DNA from: Roseivirga sp.
GTDB taxonomy: Bacteria; Bacteroidota; Bacteroidia; Cytophagales; Cyclobacteriaceae
Reading direction: 5' to 3'
Length of the DNA: 64,000 nucleotides
Assembly: GCA_021404565.1 (NCBI GenBank)
Contig: JAAWWF010000016.1
Location: 492,998-556,997 of the forward strand
Part shown: one piece after another, positions 17,808 through 25,923 of the stretch
How positions within the stretch are numbered: position 1 is the stretch's first letter
Layout: each line of letters starts with the position of its first letter
Position numbers and translations under genes: made by a program
The notes under the pieces: generated by a model
The model's input: the letters and a program-made list of their open reading frames with translations, nothing else
Told to the model about the DNA's origin: nothing
Databases searched by the model: none

Positions 17808-18983
17808 TTACCCCCTTACCAGTCCCTTTCTCCAAAGAAACACATAGCGAACAGCAAGAAAGGCCATAATAGGGAAAAGGGCAGTAGTATATACCTGGAT
17901 ACGAAGCACCCAGACGAAAAGGGCCATCAGGAGTAGTATCACCAAAAAACGAACATAGCTTCTTACCCAGGCAGGTGGGTTTTTCTTTAAGAGCAGAAAA
18001 CCTACGTATAGGTTGGGTAAAAAGGCCCACAGTATATTGAGGTTATTGGGCGTAATCTGATGGCTTGTGGCAAACCAGAGCAAAGTCACCATCAGTCCGG
18101 TAAGTCCTGTAAGGAGCATCAATACAAAGTCGAGCCAGCGAGACCTGCGGTTCTTAACATAATCTATATAGGTAATCAGAATCACCAGCACGGCCATAAC
18201 CGAAAAGACCATCCAGGGCATAATGGATTCCTTCCTGATTTCATAAAAATCGGCATCGAACAATTGCGCACTTGACTTCACGGCCGGAATCTCCTGACCA
18301 TCCCGATTGATCGTTGCGTTTTCATATGCAGCAAACACATAGTCAGGTAAGAACATAAACTCTTCTGGTGTGGAGGGGCCATCAATTACAGTACCCAGAG
18401 CGATATCCACTCCAAAATCCCACCATGGGTGATTAAACGAGTTTTCATCGGTAAGATCGCGAAGAGACATCTTTGAAGGTAAATGAGAATGGTCAAAACT
18501 GATTTTGTCACCCAGGGCATCTACGATCAGGTCCCGCATTTTGGTCGCGCAATTATTAAAGTATGGATCGTAGCGGTAAGCCCGGTTTTCAGGTTTGCGG
18601 TTATTCTCCAAAAACTCAAAAACATGTTGCGTCTCATCTCTGGTCAGGTTCAATACCTGCTCTTTAATCCATCGGTTCTGCGCCTGATAGCCCCCCAGAA
18701 ACCGACTGAAATCATAGGCCACCAGATAGTAATCTTGTGTACCCATGGCAAAACGGGTATAAAAGCCCGGTTCCTGCGTGTTGAACATGCCATAGTTATA
18801 AGCGAGGTCAATATTCGATGCAGGATCTTTGATCCGGAAAGCACTGTGCCCGAAGCAATCGTTGAAATTTGAGCCCGGCCCCACAGTAAGAATAGATATT
18901 TCTGCCTGAGAGGAAAGCTGTAGGTACTGTGCCGAAAGATTCAAAGAAAATACCAGCAAGGCAATGGTGATACTGTGCTTCAT
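17808..18983 (-). CDS. DUF4105 membrane protein (paralogue 2)
   Basis: Close relative of the following gene over its whole length: signal peptide, DUF4105 domain with NDCFGHSAFRI and YFNNCATKMRD, then the same set of C-terminal membrane helices. The stretch NPPAWVRSYVRFLVILLL is identical in both. This shows a tandem duplication rather than two unrelated members. Both keep the predicted His and Cys active-site residues, so both may be active. The gene stands opposite a radical SAM gene (88-bp divergent gap). Role unknown; a periplasmic thiol hydrolase fixed in the inner membrane is a fair working idea. Confidence 0.85.
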   Translation of the reverse strand: MKHSITIALLVFSLNLSAQYLQLSSQAEISILTVGPGSNFNDCFGHSAFRIKDPASNIDLAYNYGMFNTQEPGFYTRFAMGTQDYYLVAYDFSRFLGGYQAQNRWIKEQVLNLTRDETQHVFEFLENNRKPENRAYRYDPYFNNCATKMRDLIVDALGDKISFDHSHLPSKMSLRDLTDENSFNHPWWDFGVDIALGTVIDGPSTPEEFMFLPDYVFAAYENATINRDGQEIPAVKSSAQLFDADFYEIRKESIMPWMVFSVMAVLVILITYIDYVKNRRSRWLDFVLMLLTGLTGLMVTLLWFATSHQITPNNLNILWAFLPNLYVGFLLLKKNPPAWVRSYVRFLVILLLMALFVWVLRIQVYTTALFPIMAFLAVRYVFLWRKGLVRG

Positions 18984-19071
18984 AATGTCAAAACTATAGG
19001 TTTTTTAGCGATTCGCGTTCAAATGCCAACATCAATTTTGATGCCTTCACTCCTGCCCTTAACTTGACCGG

Positions 19072-20094
19072 ATGAACAGGAACCGGAGAGATGGGCTGAA
19101 CTACGTATCTAAACTCACACCGCTACGTGTTTGGAATATGATACAGCTTGTTGTCAGTTACTACCTTTCCAAAGCCAGCGGCAGGCCTGTACACTATGGA
19201 GCCCCTGCGAGTATTTCGCTGGAACCCACCACCTCTTGCAACCTTAGATGCCCTGAATGCCCCAGTGGGTTACGTAACTTCACAAGACCCACCGGTATGC
19301 TTACCGATGAGGTATATCGTAAGGTCATAGATGAACTGGCTCCAAGACTCAGTTATCTGGTTTTCTATTTTCAGGGGGAGCCCTACCTCAATCCAAAATT
19401 TCTGGATCATGTACGTTATGCCGCTTCCAAAAATATCTACACGGCTACCTCCACCAATGCGCACTATCTCGATGATAAAAAAGCACGTGAAACGGTGGAA
19501 TCGGGTCTGGACAGACTAATTATTTCTATTGATGGTACCAGTCAGGAGACTTATGAGCAATATCGGGTGGGTGGTAAGCTGGACAAGGTGCTGGAGGGCA
19601 CCCGGAATATCATTAAGTGGAAGCGTCAACTGAAATCAAAAAAGCCTCATGTCATTTTTCAGTACCTGGTGGTAAAGCCAAACGAACATCAGTTGGAGGA
19701 GGTACAACGACTGGCAAAAGAGATTGGTGTGGATGAGGTGGCTTTTAAAACGGCACAGATTTATGACTATGAGAATGGTTCTGATCTGATCCCAACCATA
19801 GAGAAATATGCACGCTACAAACAGCTGTCCAATGGTAAATGGGCCATCAAAAACAGATTACTCAATCATTGCTGGAAAATGTGGCACTCCTGTGTGATCA
19901 CCTGGGACGGTAAAGTGGTCCCCTGTTGTTTCGACAAAGACGCACATCATCAGCTTGGTACACTGGAGCAGACTGGTTTTCAGCCCATCTGGAGGGGAGA
20001 GGCTTATGAGAACTTTCGCAAAGCATTGATCAGGTCGCGTAGCGAGATAGAAATGTGCAAAAACTGCTCAGAAGGAACTAAGGTTTGGGTATGA
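19072..20094 (+). CDS. Radical SAM / SPASM domain protein
   Basis: A 340-residue radical SAM enzyme. The 4Fe-4S motif is TTSCNLRCPECPSG (C-x3-C-x2-C), followed by the GGEPL-equivalent FQGEPYLNP and a TIM-barrel core (IISIDGTSQETYEQYR). The C-terminal SPASM region supplies Cys for auxiliary clusters: NHCWKMWHSC, VVPCCFD and EMCKNCSEG. SPASM proteins mostly modify peptides or proteins, but this branch (with the 'PTGMLTDEVYRKVIDELAP' segment) is common in Bacteroidota without a peptide substrate next to it. No obvious small precursor gene lies within 1 kb on the same strand. Cytoplasmic; function open. Confidence 0.88.
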   Translation: MNRNRRDGLNYVSKLTPLRVWNMIQLVVSYYLSKASGRPVHYGAPASISLEPTTSCNLRCPECPSGLRNFTRPTGMLTDEVYRKVIDELAPRLSYLVFYFQGEPYLNPKFLDHVRYAASKNIYTATSTNAHYLDDKKARETVESGLDRLIISIDGTSQETYEQYRVGGKLDKVLEGTRNIIKWKRQLKSKKPHVIFQYLVVKPNEHQLEEVQRLAKEIGVDEVAFKTAQIYDYENGSDLIPTIEKYARYKQLSNGKWAIKNRLLNHCWKMWHSCVITWDGKVVPCCFDKDAHHQLGTLEQTGFQPIWRGEAYENFRKALIRSRSEIEMCKNCSEGTKVWV

Positions 20095-20227
20095 GGATGA
20101 TATGGCAACAAACTTGAAAATAACAGACGTCTCAGGTCCTGGTTCATTTGCACCACTAGACGAGTGATTAGTTGATTCGTAATTGGTCATCTTGCCACTT
20201 AAAAGCGGCTGTACGAATGTGATCCTA

Positions 20228-20398
20228 TTACTGCTTTTTGGACAAATGTGAAGGCAGGGATTTTTTATCGAATTGTGTGGTATCGCAGCCATGGCAACCT
20301 TCTCCACAACCGTCTTCAGCTTTGTATTGTCTCCAAAGCATCCGGCCTACGAAAAACACGGCCCCGAGAAATAAAATGCCAATGATAATCTCCTGCAT
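20228..20398 (-). CDS. FeoB-associated-type Cys-rich small membrane protein
   Basis: A 56-residue protein: one membrane helix at the N-terminus (EIIIGILFLGAVFFVGRML), then WRQYKAEDGCGEGCHGCD with three close cysteines (C-x3-C-x2-C) and a hydrophilic tail. The plan matches the small proteins annotated as FeoB-associated Cys-rich membrane proteins (virus attachment p12-like). No feoB or feoA is in this window, so the gene is an orphan here. It lies between the radical SAM gene and the inositol monophosphatase gene, 69 bp before the latter's stop. A role in iron or metal handling is inferred only from family naming. Confidence 0.72.
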   Translation of the reverse strand: MQEIIIGILFLGAVFFVGRMLWRQYKAEDGCGEGCHGCDTTQFDKKSLPSHLSKKQ

Positions 20399-20467
20399 AT
20401 TAGCTTACTTATACAATAAACCTGATTTGCTCCTTCAAAGTTCAGCGAATCGCCACTCAGGCACAAA

Positions 20468-21250
20468 TCAACTCCAATACTTCTGAATAGTCTTCAGTAA
20501 CTCCGGTTGCGTCACATTTCCTGCTACAATTTGCCTGCCCAAAAGAAAGTCAGATCCAGCATTGAAATCGGTAACCAACCCTCCGGCTTCCTGTACAATC
20601 AGTGCACCTGCGGCCACGTCCCAGGCATTCAGGTTGTATTCAAAAAATCCTTCAAATCTACCACAGGCCGTATAAGCCAGATCAACAGCCGCACTTCCCA
20701 TTCTTCTCAGCCCATGTGTCGTTTGCATCAGTTCATTGATAATCGACAGATAGGGCCGCATTTGCTCAAAATTGTAATAAGGAAAGCCTGTGGCCAGCAA
20801 AGACTTTTCCAGTGTCTTTACTGGCGATACCTGGATAGGCATATGGTTGAGAAAAGCACCACCTCCACTAATGGCATGAAAGCATTCATCTCTGTTAATT
20901 TCATACACTACTCCCAGTGCGAGCTGACCTCGCTTCATCAGGGCAATCGAGATAGCGAAAACAGGAATACCGTGAGTGAAATTGGTAGTTCCATCCAGGG
21001 GATCGATGATCCAGTTGTAGATATCAGACCGCTTGTTAGAGGTACCTTCTTCTGCTATGAAGCCGGAACCAGGCAAAATATTCCCGAGCCCTTGAACCAG
21101 CATCTTTTCTGCCATCTTATCCACATAAGACACCAGGTCGTTTTTACCCTTGTATTCAATCTTCGAATCATCAAATTGTGCTGACTCTTTACGGATAAAA
21201 TCTCCCGTATCTTTTACCAGCACTATTACATCCTGAAGCAGTTTTTGCAT
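20468..21250 (-). CDS. suhB: Inositol monophosphatase family protein
   Basis: A cytoplasmic Mg2+-dependent sugar-phosphate phosphatase. It has the three metal motifs of the family: FIAEEGTS, WIIDPLDGTTNFTHG, and AWDVAAGALIVQEAGG. The length of 260 is normal. The substrate may be inositol phosphate, or another small phosphate such as a nucleotide bisphosphate; SuhB-like is the closest reading but the sequence alone does not settle it. The gene has its own promoter region: CAAATATA at 21273-21280 reads TATATTTG on this strand. The divergent neighbour is the TraB-like lipoprotein gene. Confidence 0.9.
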   Translation of the reverse strand: MQKLLQDVIVLVKDTGDFIRKESAQFDDSKIEYKGKNDLVSYVDKMAEKMLVQGLGNILPGSGFIAEEGTSNKRSDIYNWIIDPLDGTTNFTHGIPVFAISIALMKRGQLALGVVYEINRDECFHAISGGGAFLNHMPIQVSPVKTLEKSLLATGFPYYNFEQMRPYLSIINELMQTTHGLRRMGSAAVDLAYTACGRFEGFFEYNLNAWDVAAGALIVQEAGGLVTDFNAGSDFLLGRQIVAGNVTQPELLKTIQKYWS

Positions 21251-21272
21251 AGCTACAATTACATGAATGGCA

Positions 21273-21280
21273 CAAATATA
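21273..21280 (-). promoter_or_regulatory. Probable -7 element (TATATTTG) of the inositol monophosphatase gene
   Basis: The minus strand reads TATATTTG, matching TAnnTTTG, 22 nt before the ATG at 21250. No clear -33 TTTG is visible at the usual distance. Confidence 0.4.
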
Positions 21281-21346
21281 GGGCTTATTCGATCGTCTGC
21301 TTTTTATTAATTCATTAACTTGATCTGCTACTAACCTACCTTATTT

Positions 21347-22117
21347 ATGCGTTTGAGCGCTAAGATTCTAGTCGCACTGGCCGTGATATCACTGGCCGCC
21401 TGCACCCCTGAAAAACCCAAAAACGAAGTGATCGTAATGGGCATGATTCACAGAGGGCACCGCACTAACCCCAACTACGATATTGATATAGTAAAGCAAC
21501 TGATCAGAGAGATCAACCCTGACTATATTCTTACGGAAATTCCACCGGACAGATACCCCATAGCCCGAAAAGAATTTGATGAAAAAGACACCATCATCGA
21601 ACCTCGGGTCAGGGTCTTTCCTGAGTATGTCGATGCCGTTTTCCCATTGACCAGGGAAATGGACTTTGAGATCATTCCTACGGCTGGCTGGACCAAGCCC
21701 ATGAACGACTATCGCAACCAACGCTTCAGGGAAATCAGGGAAGATTCGGCCTGGGCAGAAAGATGGGAAGAATATCAGGAAGCAGGCAGGAAATCGGCTG
21801 AAGCGATGGAGGCAGCCGGGGATGTTAACGATCCCTACTTCATCAATTCAGATGCCTACGATCAGGCAGGTGAGATTCGCTATGAAGCCTACAACAGAAT
21901 TCTGAATGAAACTCTCCTGCTCGGTGGTTGGGATAATATCAATATTGCCCACTACTGGCATATTGAAAAAGCCCTGGAAAAACATCGCTATGAAGGTAAA
22001 AGGATTCTGATTACTTATGGTGCAGGTCATAAAGGCTGGTTTTTGAGAGAACTGCGCAAACGGGATGATATCAAGCTAATTGAAATGACACCTTTTTTGG
22101 ATAAAGTACTGAAGTAA
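21347..22117 (+). CDS. TraB/DUF5694-like exported lipoprotein
   Basis: A 256-residue lipoprotein (VISLAAC lipobox). The mature protein begins VIVMGMIHRGHRTN and continues INPDYILTEIPPDR. It ends with LITYGAGHKGWFLREL. A Gly-x-x-His near each end with a Glu after the first is the layout of the TraB/PrgY/TIKI and EreA-ChaN superfamily, some members of which are metal-dependent proteases. I infer that fold; activity is unproven. It opens a three-gene set: the next ATG is only 2 bp past its stop. Confidence 0.7.
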   Translation: MRLSAKILVALAVISLAACTPEKPKNEVIVMGMIHRGHRTNPNYDIDIVKQLIREINPDYILTEIPPDRYPIARKEFDEKDTIIEPRVRVFPEYVDAVFPLTREMDFEIIPTAGWTKPMNDYRNQRFREIREDSAWAERWEEYQEAGRKSAEAMEAAGDVNDPYFINSDAYDQAGEIRYEAYNRILNETLLLGGWDNINIAHYWHIEKALEKHRYEGKRILITYGAGHKGWFLRELRKRDDIKLIEMTPFLDKVLK

Positions 22118-22118
22118 C

Positions 22119-23387
22119 ATGGACAGACGAAGCCTCTTAAAATATTCTTTTTCGGGCCTGACGGCTGCCGGTTTACTGAGCAGCGGTGTCAGAGAAAGCT
22201 TTCTGAACAAGGTTAAAGAAACTGGATTCAATCTGGCCAGCGAGGCCAATGATGAAGCCTACTGGGAATTGGTGAAGAGCCAGTTCTCCATGGAAAAAGG
22301 CCTTTATTACTTCAACAATGCCTCCTTAGGTCCTTGCCCTAATCTCGTGGTAGATGCTACCAACAATTTCAGAGCACTATTGGATGGCTTTCCCTCCCGT
22401 TATATGTGGGGAGGCTGGCAGAAAGAAAAAGAGGAAGTTCGCCAGAAAGTGGCCAGCATGTTTTCGGTGGATAAAGAAGAGATTGCGCTGATTCATAATA
22501 CCACTGAAGGAATGAACCTGGTAGCCCACTCCATTGAGTTGGGCCCGGGTGATGAGGTGATTCTCGCAGATCATGAGCACCCCAGTGGTACTGTACCCTG
22601 GCAGCACTGGTCAGAGATCAGAGGCTTTAAGATTGTCAGACCAAAGCTGCCCATTCTTCCGGATTCTAAAGAAGACATAATCGAAGTATATCGTAAGGCA
22701 ATTACCCCCAAAACCAAGGTGATTTCTATGGTGCATGGCACCAATACCAATGGTATGATCCTACCTGTAAAAGAGGTGAGTCAAATGGCACATCAGCAGG
22801 GTATTTTAGTAGCCGTTGATGCCGCCCAGACGGCTGGTACCTTTAAGATCGACCTACACGATCTCGAATGCAATTTTTATGCCGCCAGTGCTCATAAGTT
22901 TATGTTCTCTCCTAAAGGCATGGGGATATTCTATGCGAGAAAAGATTCTCAAAAGCACCTGAAACCTCTGATCGTGTCGAGGGCACACTTCAGAGATGAA
23001 TCCATAAGAAGGCTCGAGAACTACAACACCCGCAACTACCCTGAACTACTCGGCATGGGTACGGCTGTGGACTATTACAACCTGATAGGTGCTGAAAAAC
23101 GAGAAGCCCGAATGCGCGATATGAAAAAATATTTCAGATCCGCGCTGGAAGCTAATCCGAGATACAAATTTAAAACACCGGCCCACGATGAGCTTTCCTG
23201 CGCAATTCAAAATGTGGAGATAGTGGGCAGAAAGGTATCGGAAGTAAAAAAGAAACTCTTTGATGAATACATGATTGATTGTCGCCCAATTGGTAGCCAT
23301 GGCATCAACGGAGTGCGCATCTCCCTCTCGGTTTTTACCACTAAAAAGGACATCGATTACCTTATTGAAGCATTACACAATGTCTAA
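22119..23387 (+). CDS. Exported class V aminotransferase (PLP enzyme)
   Basis: A 422-residue fold-type I PLP enzyme of the aminotransferase class V / cysteine desulfurase-like group. The Schiff-base Lys is in SAHKFMFSPKG, and the PLP-ring Asp in VDAAQTAG. Unusually, it opens with MDRRSLLKYSFSGLTAAGLL, a twin-arginine type signal, so the folded cofactor-bound enzyme is probably exported. This group is often annotated as isopenicillin N epimerase-like; the true substrate is not clear from sequence. It sits in the middle of a three-gene set coding for exported proteins, the last gene overlapping it by 8 bp. Confidence 0.87.
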   Translation: MDRRSLLKYSFSGLTAAGLLSSGVRESFLNKVKETGFNLASEANDEAYWELVKSQFSMEKGLYYFNNASLGPCPNLVVDATNNFRALLDGFPSRYMWGGWQKEKEEVRQKVASMFSVDKEEIALIHNTTEGMNLVAHSIELGPGDEVILADHEHPSGTVPWQHWSEIRGFKIVRPKLPILPDSKEDIIEVYRKAITPKTKVISMVHGTNTNGMILPVKEVSQMAHQQGILVAVDAAQTAGTFKIDLHDLECNFYAASAHKFMFSPKGMGIFYARKDSQKHLKPLIVSRAHFRDESIRRLENYNTRNYPELLGMGTAVDYYNLIGAEKREARMRDMKKYFRSALEANPRYKFKTPAHDELSCAIQNVEIVGRKVSEVKKKLFDEYMIDCRPIGSHGINGVRISLSVFTTKKDIDYLIEALHNV

Positions 23388-23967
23388 AGTATTCGGAAGG
23401 TACATCATAACCATTGCCCTGCTCGGCTGCATGCTGGGTTGTAAAGAGGAAACACAACCCACTGCCTTTGAAAATCTGCTTCAGGAAGGTTATGAGATTT
23501 TTTATTCAGATACACTCCGCTTCGACCAAAAGGAGTTTGTAGCAGTAGCCCTTAAACAACATAATGAAGATTCGCTGATTGAGGCCACCATGGATGAAAT
23601 AGCACGTCCGTTGCTGATTCTCGAAAAGAAGCCCGATAGCAAATTCGACATTGCTCTGAGAAACGACAAAGTTATTTTGTGTGGTGCCTGCGGAGGAATG
23701 TTTGGTGACCCACTGGACATCATAGAGGCAGATGGAAAATCCCTGACCATATCTCACCACGGAGGTTCTCGCTATCGCTGGACGAGGCATATCAGTTTTG
23801 AGTTTCTGGCTGAGCAGCAAGGCTGGTTCCTGTCTTCAGATAAGGGTATTTCTTATGATAGCATGAACCCGGAAGGGGAATTGGAGGAGATTGAGTATAC
23901 CTCAGTAGATACGAATCAACCCCTCGCCTTTGGGGCTTTTAATTCAAGTACTCATTATGAGGAGTAA
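23380..23967 (+). CDS. Lipoprotein of unknown function, coupled to the PLP enzyme gene
   Basis: A 195-residue exported lipoprotein: signal ending IALLGCMLGC. The mature part is mixed alpha/beta with CGACGGMFGDPLD in the middle, and no family I recognise. The true start is the ATG at 23380, which overlaps the end of the PLP enzyme gene by 8 bp. An in-frame extension back to 23275 would lie wholly inside that gene and lacks a signal peptide. Tail-to-tail with rsmI, 12 bp apart. Confidence 0.78.
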   Translation: MSKVFGRYIITIALLGCMLGCKEETQPTAFENLLQEGYEIFYSDTLRFDQKEFVAVALKQHNEDSLIEATMDEIARPLLILEKKPDSKFDIALRNDKVILCGACGGMFGDPLDIIEADGKSLTISHHGGSRYRWTRHISFEFLAEQQGWFLSSDKGISYDSMNPEGELEEIEYTSVDTNQPLAFGAFNSSTHYEE

Positions 23968-23979
23968 GCACTGAAAAAA

Positions 23980-24654
23980 TCACGATTTCCCTTCAACCAC
24001 CACAACAAATTCACCCTTCACTCCTTTTTCTGTAAAGTGAGCAATTAGCTCTGACAGGCTACCTCTCACTGTCTCCTCAAACATCTTTGTCAGCTCACGA
24101 GATACGGAAGCCTGGCGGTTTCCCATATGTTCCTCAAGCTGTCCGAGGCACTTCAGAAGTCTGTGGGGAGACTCATATAGAATGATGGTGCGCTGCTCTT
24201 CAGCGAGTAGCTGAAGCCGGGTTTGCCGGCCCTTTTTATGTGGAAGAAACCCTTCAAACACAAATTTATCTGAGGGCAAACCTGAATTGACCAATGCGGG
24301 TACAAAAGCCGTAGCTCCCGGCAGGCAGTTTACTTCAAGGCCGTTTTTCAGCACTTCCCGCACCAGTAAAAAGCCGGGGTCGGAGATACAGGGTGTGCCG
24401 GCATCAGAAATCAACGCCATTACATCGCCATTATTCAGACGGCTGATTAGCTTTTCAACCGTCTTATGCTCATTGAAAATATGATAACTCTGAAGTGGCC
24501 TGTTGATATTATGATGCTTAAGCAGCTTGCCAGAGGTGCGTGTATCTTCAGCAAGAATCACGTCTGCTTCCCCCAGCACTTTAAGGGCTCTCAAGGTAAT
24601 ATCATCGAGATTTCCTATAGGAGTGGGTACCAGATATAGCGCTATATCAGCCAT
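23980..24654 (-). CDS. rsmI: 16S rRNA (cytidine-1402-2'-O)-methyltransferase
   Basis: SAM-dependent enzyme that 2'-O-methylates C1402 of 16S rRNA in the decoding centre. It is a tetrapyrrole-methylase-fold protein with the family signature YLVPTPIGNLDDITLRAL at the N-terminus, VILAEDTRTS, and DAGTPCISDPGF. The 224-residue length matches the catalytic domain. It is last in a four-gene unit and its ATG overlaps the stop of the pterin dehydratase gene in TAATG. Confidence 0.95.
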   Translation of the reverse strand: MADIALYLVPTPIGNLDDITLRALKVLGEADVILAEDTRTSGKLLKHHNINRPLQSYHIFNEHKTVEKLISRLNNGDVMALISDAGTPCISDPGFLLVREVLKNGLEVNCLPGATAFVPALVNSGLPSDKFVFEGFLPHKKGRQTRLQLLAEEQRTIILYESPHRLLKCLGQLEEHMGNRQASVSRELTKMFEETVRGSLSELIAHFTEKGVKGEFVVVVEGKS

Positions 24655-24884
24655 TATACAAGGCCGTCAATTTTAGCCGCCAGATTGCGATCGTTATCGG
24701 TTACGGTATTTCCAGCATCATGGGTAGTAAGCTCAATAATTACCTGATTGTACACATTAGACCAATTCGGATGGTGATCCATTTTTTCTGCCTCAATCGC
24801 CACTTTAGTCATAAAACCAAAGGCTTCAGTAAAATCCCTGAACTTAAAGGTTCTTACCAGTTTGTTGTCTTTCTCTTCCCACAT
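24654..24884 (-). CDS. 4a-hydroxytetrahydrobiopterin dehydratase
   Basis: A 76-residue pterin-4a-carbinolamine dehydratase that recycles the pterin cofactor of aromatic amino-acid hydroxylases. The motif [28 protein letters not shown] carries the two catalytic histidines (HHP) and the later His-Asp. It is slightly short compared with the 95-residue forms, lacking an N-terminal extension, which is common in Bacteroidota. No hydroxylase gene is in the window. One-base overlap with rsmI downstream and 5 bp after the methyltransferase lipoprotein upstream. Confidence 0.9.
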   Translation of the reverse strand: MWEEKDNKLVRTFKFRDFTEAFGFMTKVAIEAEKMDHHPNWSNVYNQVIIELTTHDAGNTVTDNDRNLAAKIDGLV

Positions 24885-24889
24885 GGTTT

Positions 24890-25582
24890 CTATTTTTCTG
24901 CTGTAATGATGTATTGGTACTGAAGGCTCTCCTCATCTTTCCTCATTCGCTTAAAGCCTGCTTGCCTCAAGGTGCCTATCACCTTTGAAGTTTCCACCTT
25001 AAACTGATCAGAAGGCCCTACCGGTATATTGCCGGATTTAAAGTCAACAATCACCAGTTTACCACCGGGTTTGATACCGTTCAGTACCCTGGGCAGGTAA
25101 TCTTCCTTGCTGGGAATGAAGCCATAGGTATTCACAATCAGGACGAGATCTACTTCCTCATCCAATAAGTTTGGAACATCCGCAGGCGTCAGCCGTGGTT
25201 CAATATTTTTGCTCCATTCTCCCACAATCTCAATCTGCTCTTTGATGTAATCAAGAGCCCTTGGGTCAATGTCGAGGGCGATCACTTTTTCAGCCCTGCG
25301 TGCAATCTTAAAGCTGAAGTAGCCTGAACCTGCTCCAATATCCGCAACAATTTTACCACTAAGGTCACCCAATAGGTCGAGGACTAAATCAGGGTTTTGC
25401 CACTCAGTACGTTGAGAATCTTCTGGAGTTGACGGAGTGTCACCAGTATCCCGTGATGGATTTTCTTCCTCGACCGGAGTTTCGGTTTCAGAAGAATCCT
25501 CTATCGCTCGCTCCTTGTCAGAGCTACTTTGAGAGCAGGAAAATACAAACAGAAAAAACCCGATTACCCAGAGGTGTCTCAT
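24890..25582 (-). CDS. Lipoprotein-type SAM-dependent methyltransferase
   Basis: A 230-residue protein that joins a lipoprotein signal (FFLFVFSC) and a Ser/Glu-rich linker (about residues 17-65) to a class I methyltransferase domain. The SAM loop is [16 protein letters not shown], the acidic end of strand 2 is VIALDID, and LVIVNTYGF and GKLVIVDF follow. SAM is not expected in the periplasm, so an exported methyltransferase is puzzling. Either the lipobox is misleading or the domain has another use. It sits 3 bp after DUF493 and 5 bp before the pterin dehydratase gene, in one unit ending with rsmI. Confidence 0.82.
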   Translation of the reverse strand: MRHLWVIGFFLFVFSCSQSSSDKERAIEDSSETETPVEEENPSRDTGDTPSTPEDSQRTEWQNPDLVLDLLGDLSGKIVADIGAGSGYFSFKIARRAEKVIALDIDPRALDYIKEQIEIVGEWSKNIEPRLTPADVPNLLDEEVDLVLIVNTYGFIPSKEDYLPRVLNGIKPGGKLVIVDFKSGNIPVGPSDQFKVETSKVIGTLRQAGFKRMRKDEESLQYQYIITAEK

Positions 25583-25585
25583 TCA

Positions 25586-25849
25586 CTAAAGCGCTAAGAT
25601 TCCCTCAATTTGGTAAGCTTTTTTGTAAACTTCAATGATGGCATCGCTGGAAGACATCATAACACTGGCTGTAACACTTACATAGGTGCCCTTACTGGAC
25701 GGCCTGAAGTTTACCTCGTTGCGAGGAAAGAGTGCCTTTACGGCATCTTTTTTAGCATCGGGCACGATAAACTTGAACATATACAGCGTGGGGAACTTAT
25801 GCGCTCCTTCCAGCTTCTCTTTAAACTCCTGCGTAGAAAACTTATTCAT
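25586..25849 (-). CDS. DUF493 (YbeD-like) protein
   Basis: An 87-residue cytoplasmic protein of the DUF493 family: FPTLYMFKFIVPDA near the start and SVTASVMMSSSDAIIEVYKKAYQIEG near the end, the ferredoxin-like ACT-resembling pattern. Function is not established in general. It opens the four-gene unit that runs to rsmI; the terminator of the chaperone gene is directly upstream. Confidence 0.88.
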   Translation of the reverse strand: MNKFSTQEFKEKLEGAHKFPTLYMFKFIVPDAKKDAVKALFPRNEVNFRPSSKGTYVSVTASVMMSSSDAIIEVYKKAYQIEGILAL

Positions 25850-25894
25850 TATTCAACCTTAACTGCTTTGCCTTACTAAAAGTTCGTGGCATAA

Positions 25895-25916
25895 AAAACG
25901 GCCCGAAGGCCGTTTT
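25895..25916 (-). terminator. Intrinsic terminator after the PpiD-like gene
   Basis: AAAACGGCC-CGAA-GGCCGTTTT forms a 9-bp stem with a 4-nt loop; on the minus strand it is followed by TTTTTTAT. It starts 8 bp beyond the stop of the PpiD-like gene, so it ends that transcript before the DUF493 unit. Confidence 0.82.
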
Positions 25917-25923
25917 AAATTTC

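Noticed and set aside
20507..21184. 225-codon plus-strand frame
   Set aside because: It lies opposite the inositol monophosphatase gene, has no domain and has Arg/His/Gln-rich composition as expected of an antisense shadow.
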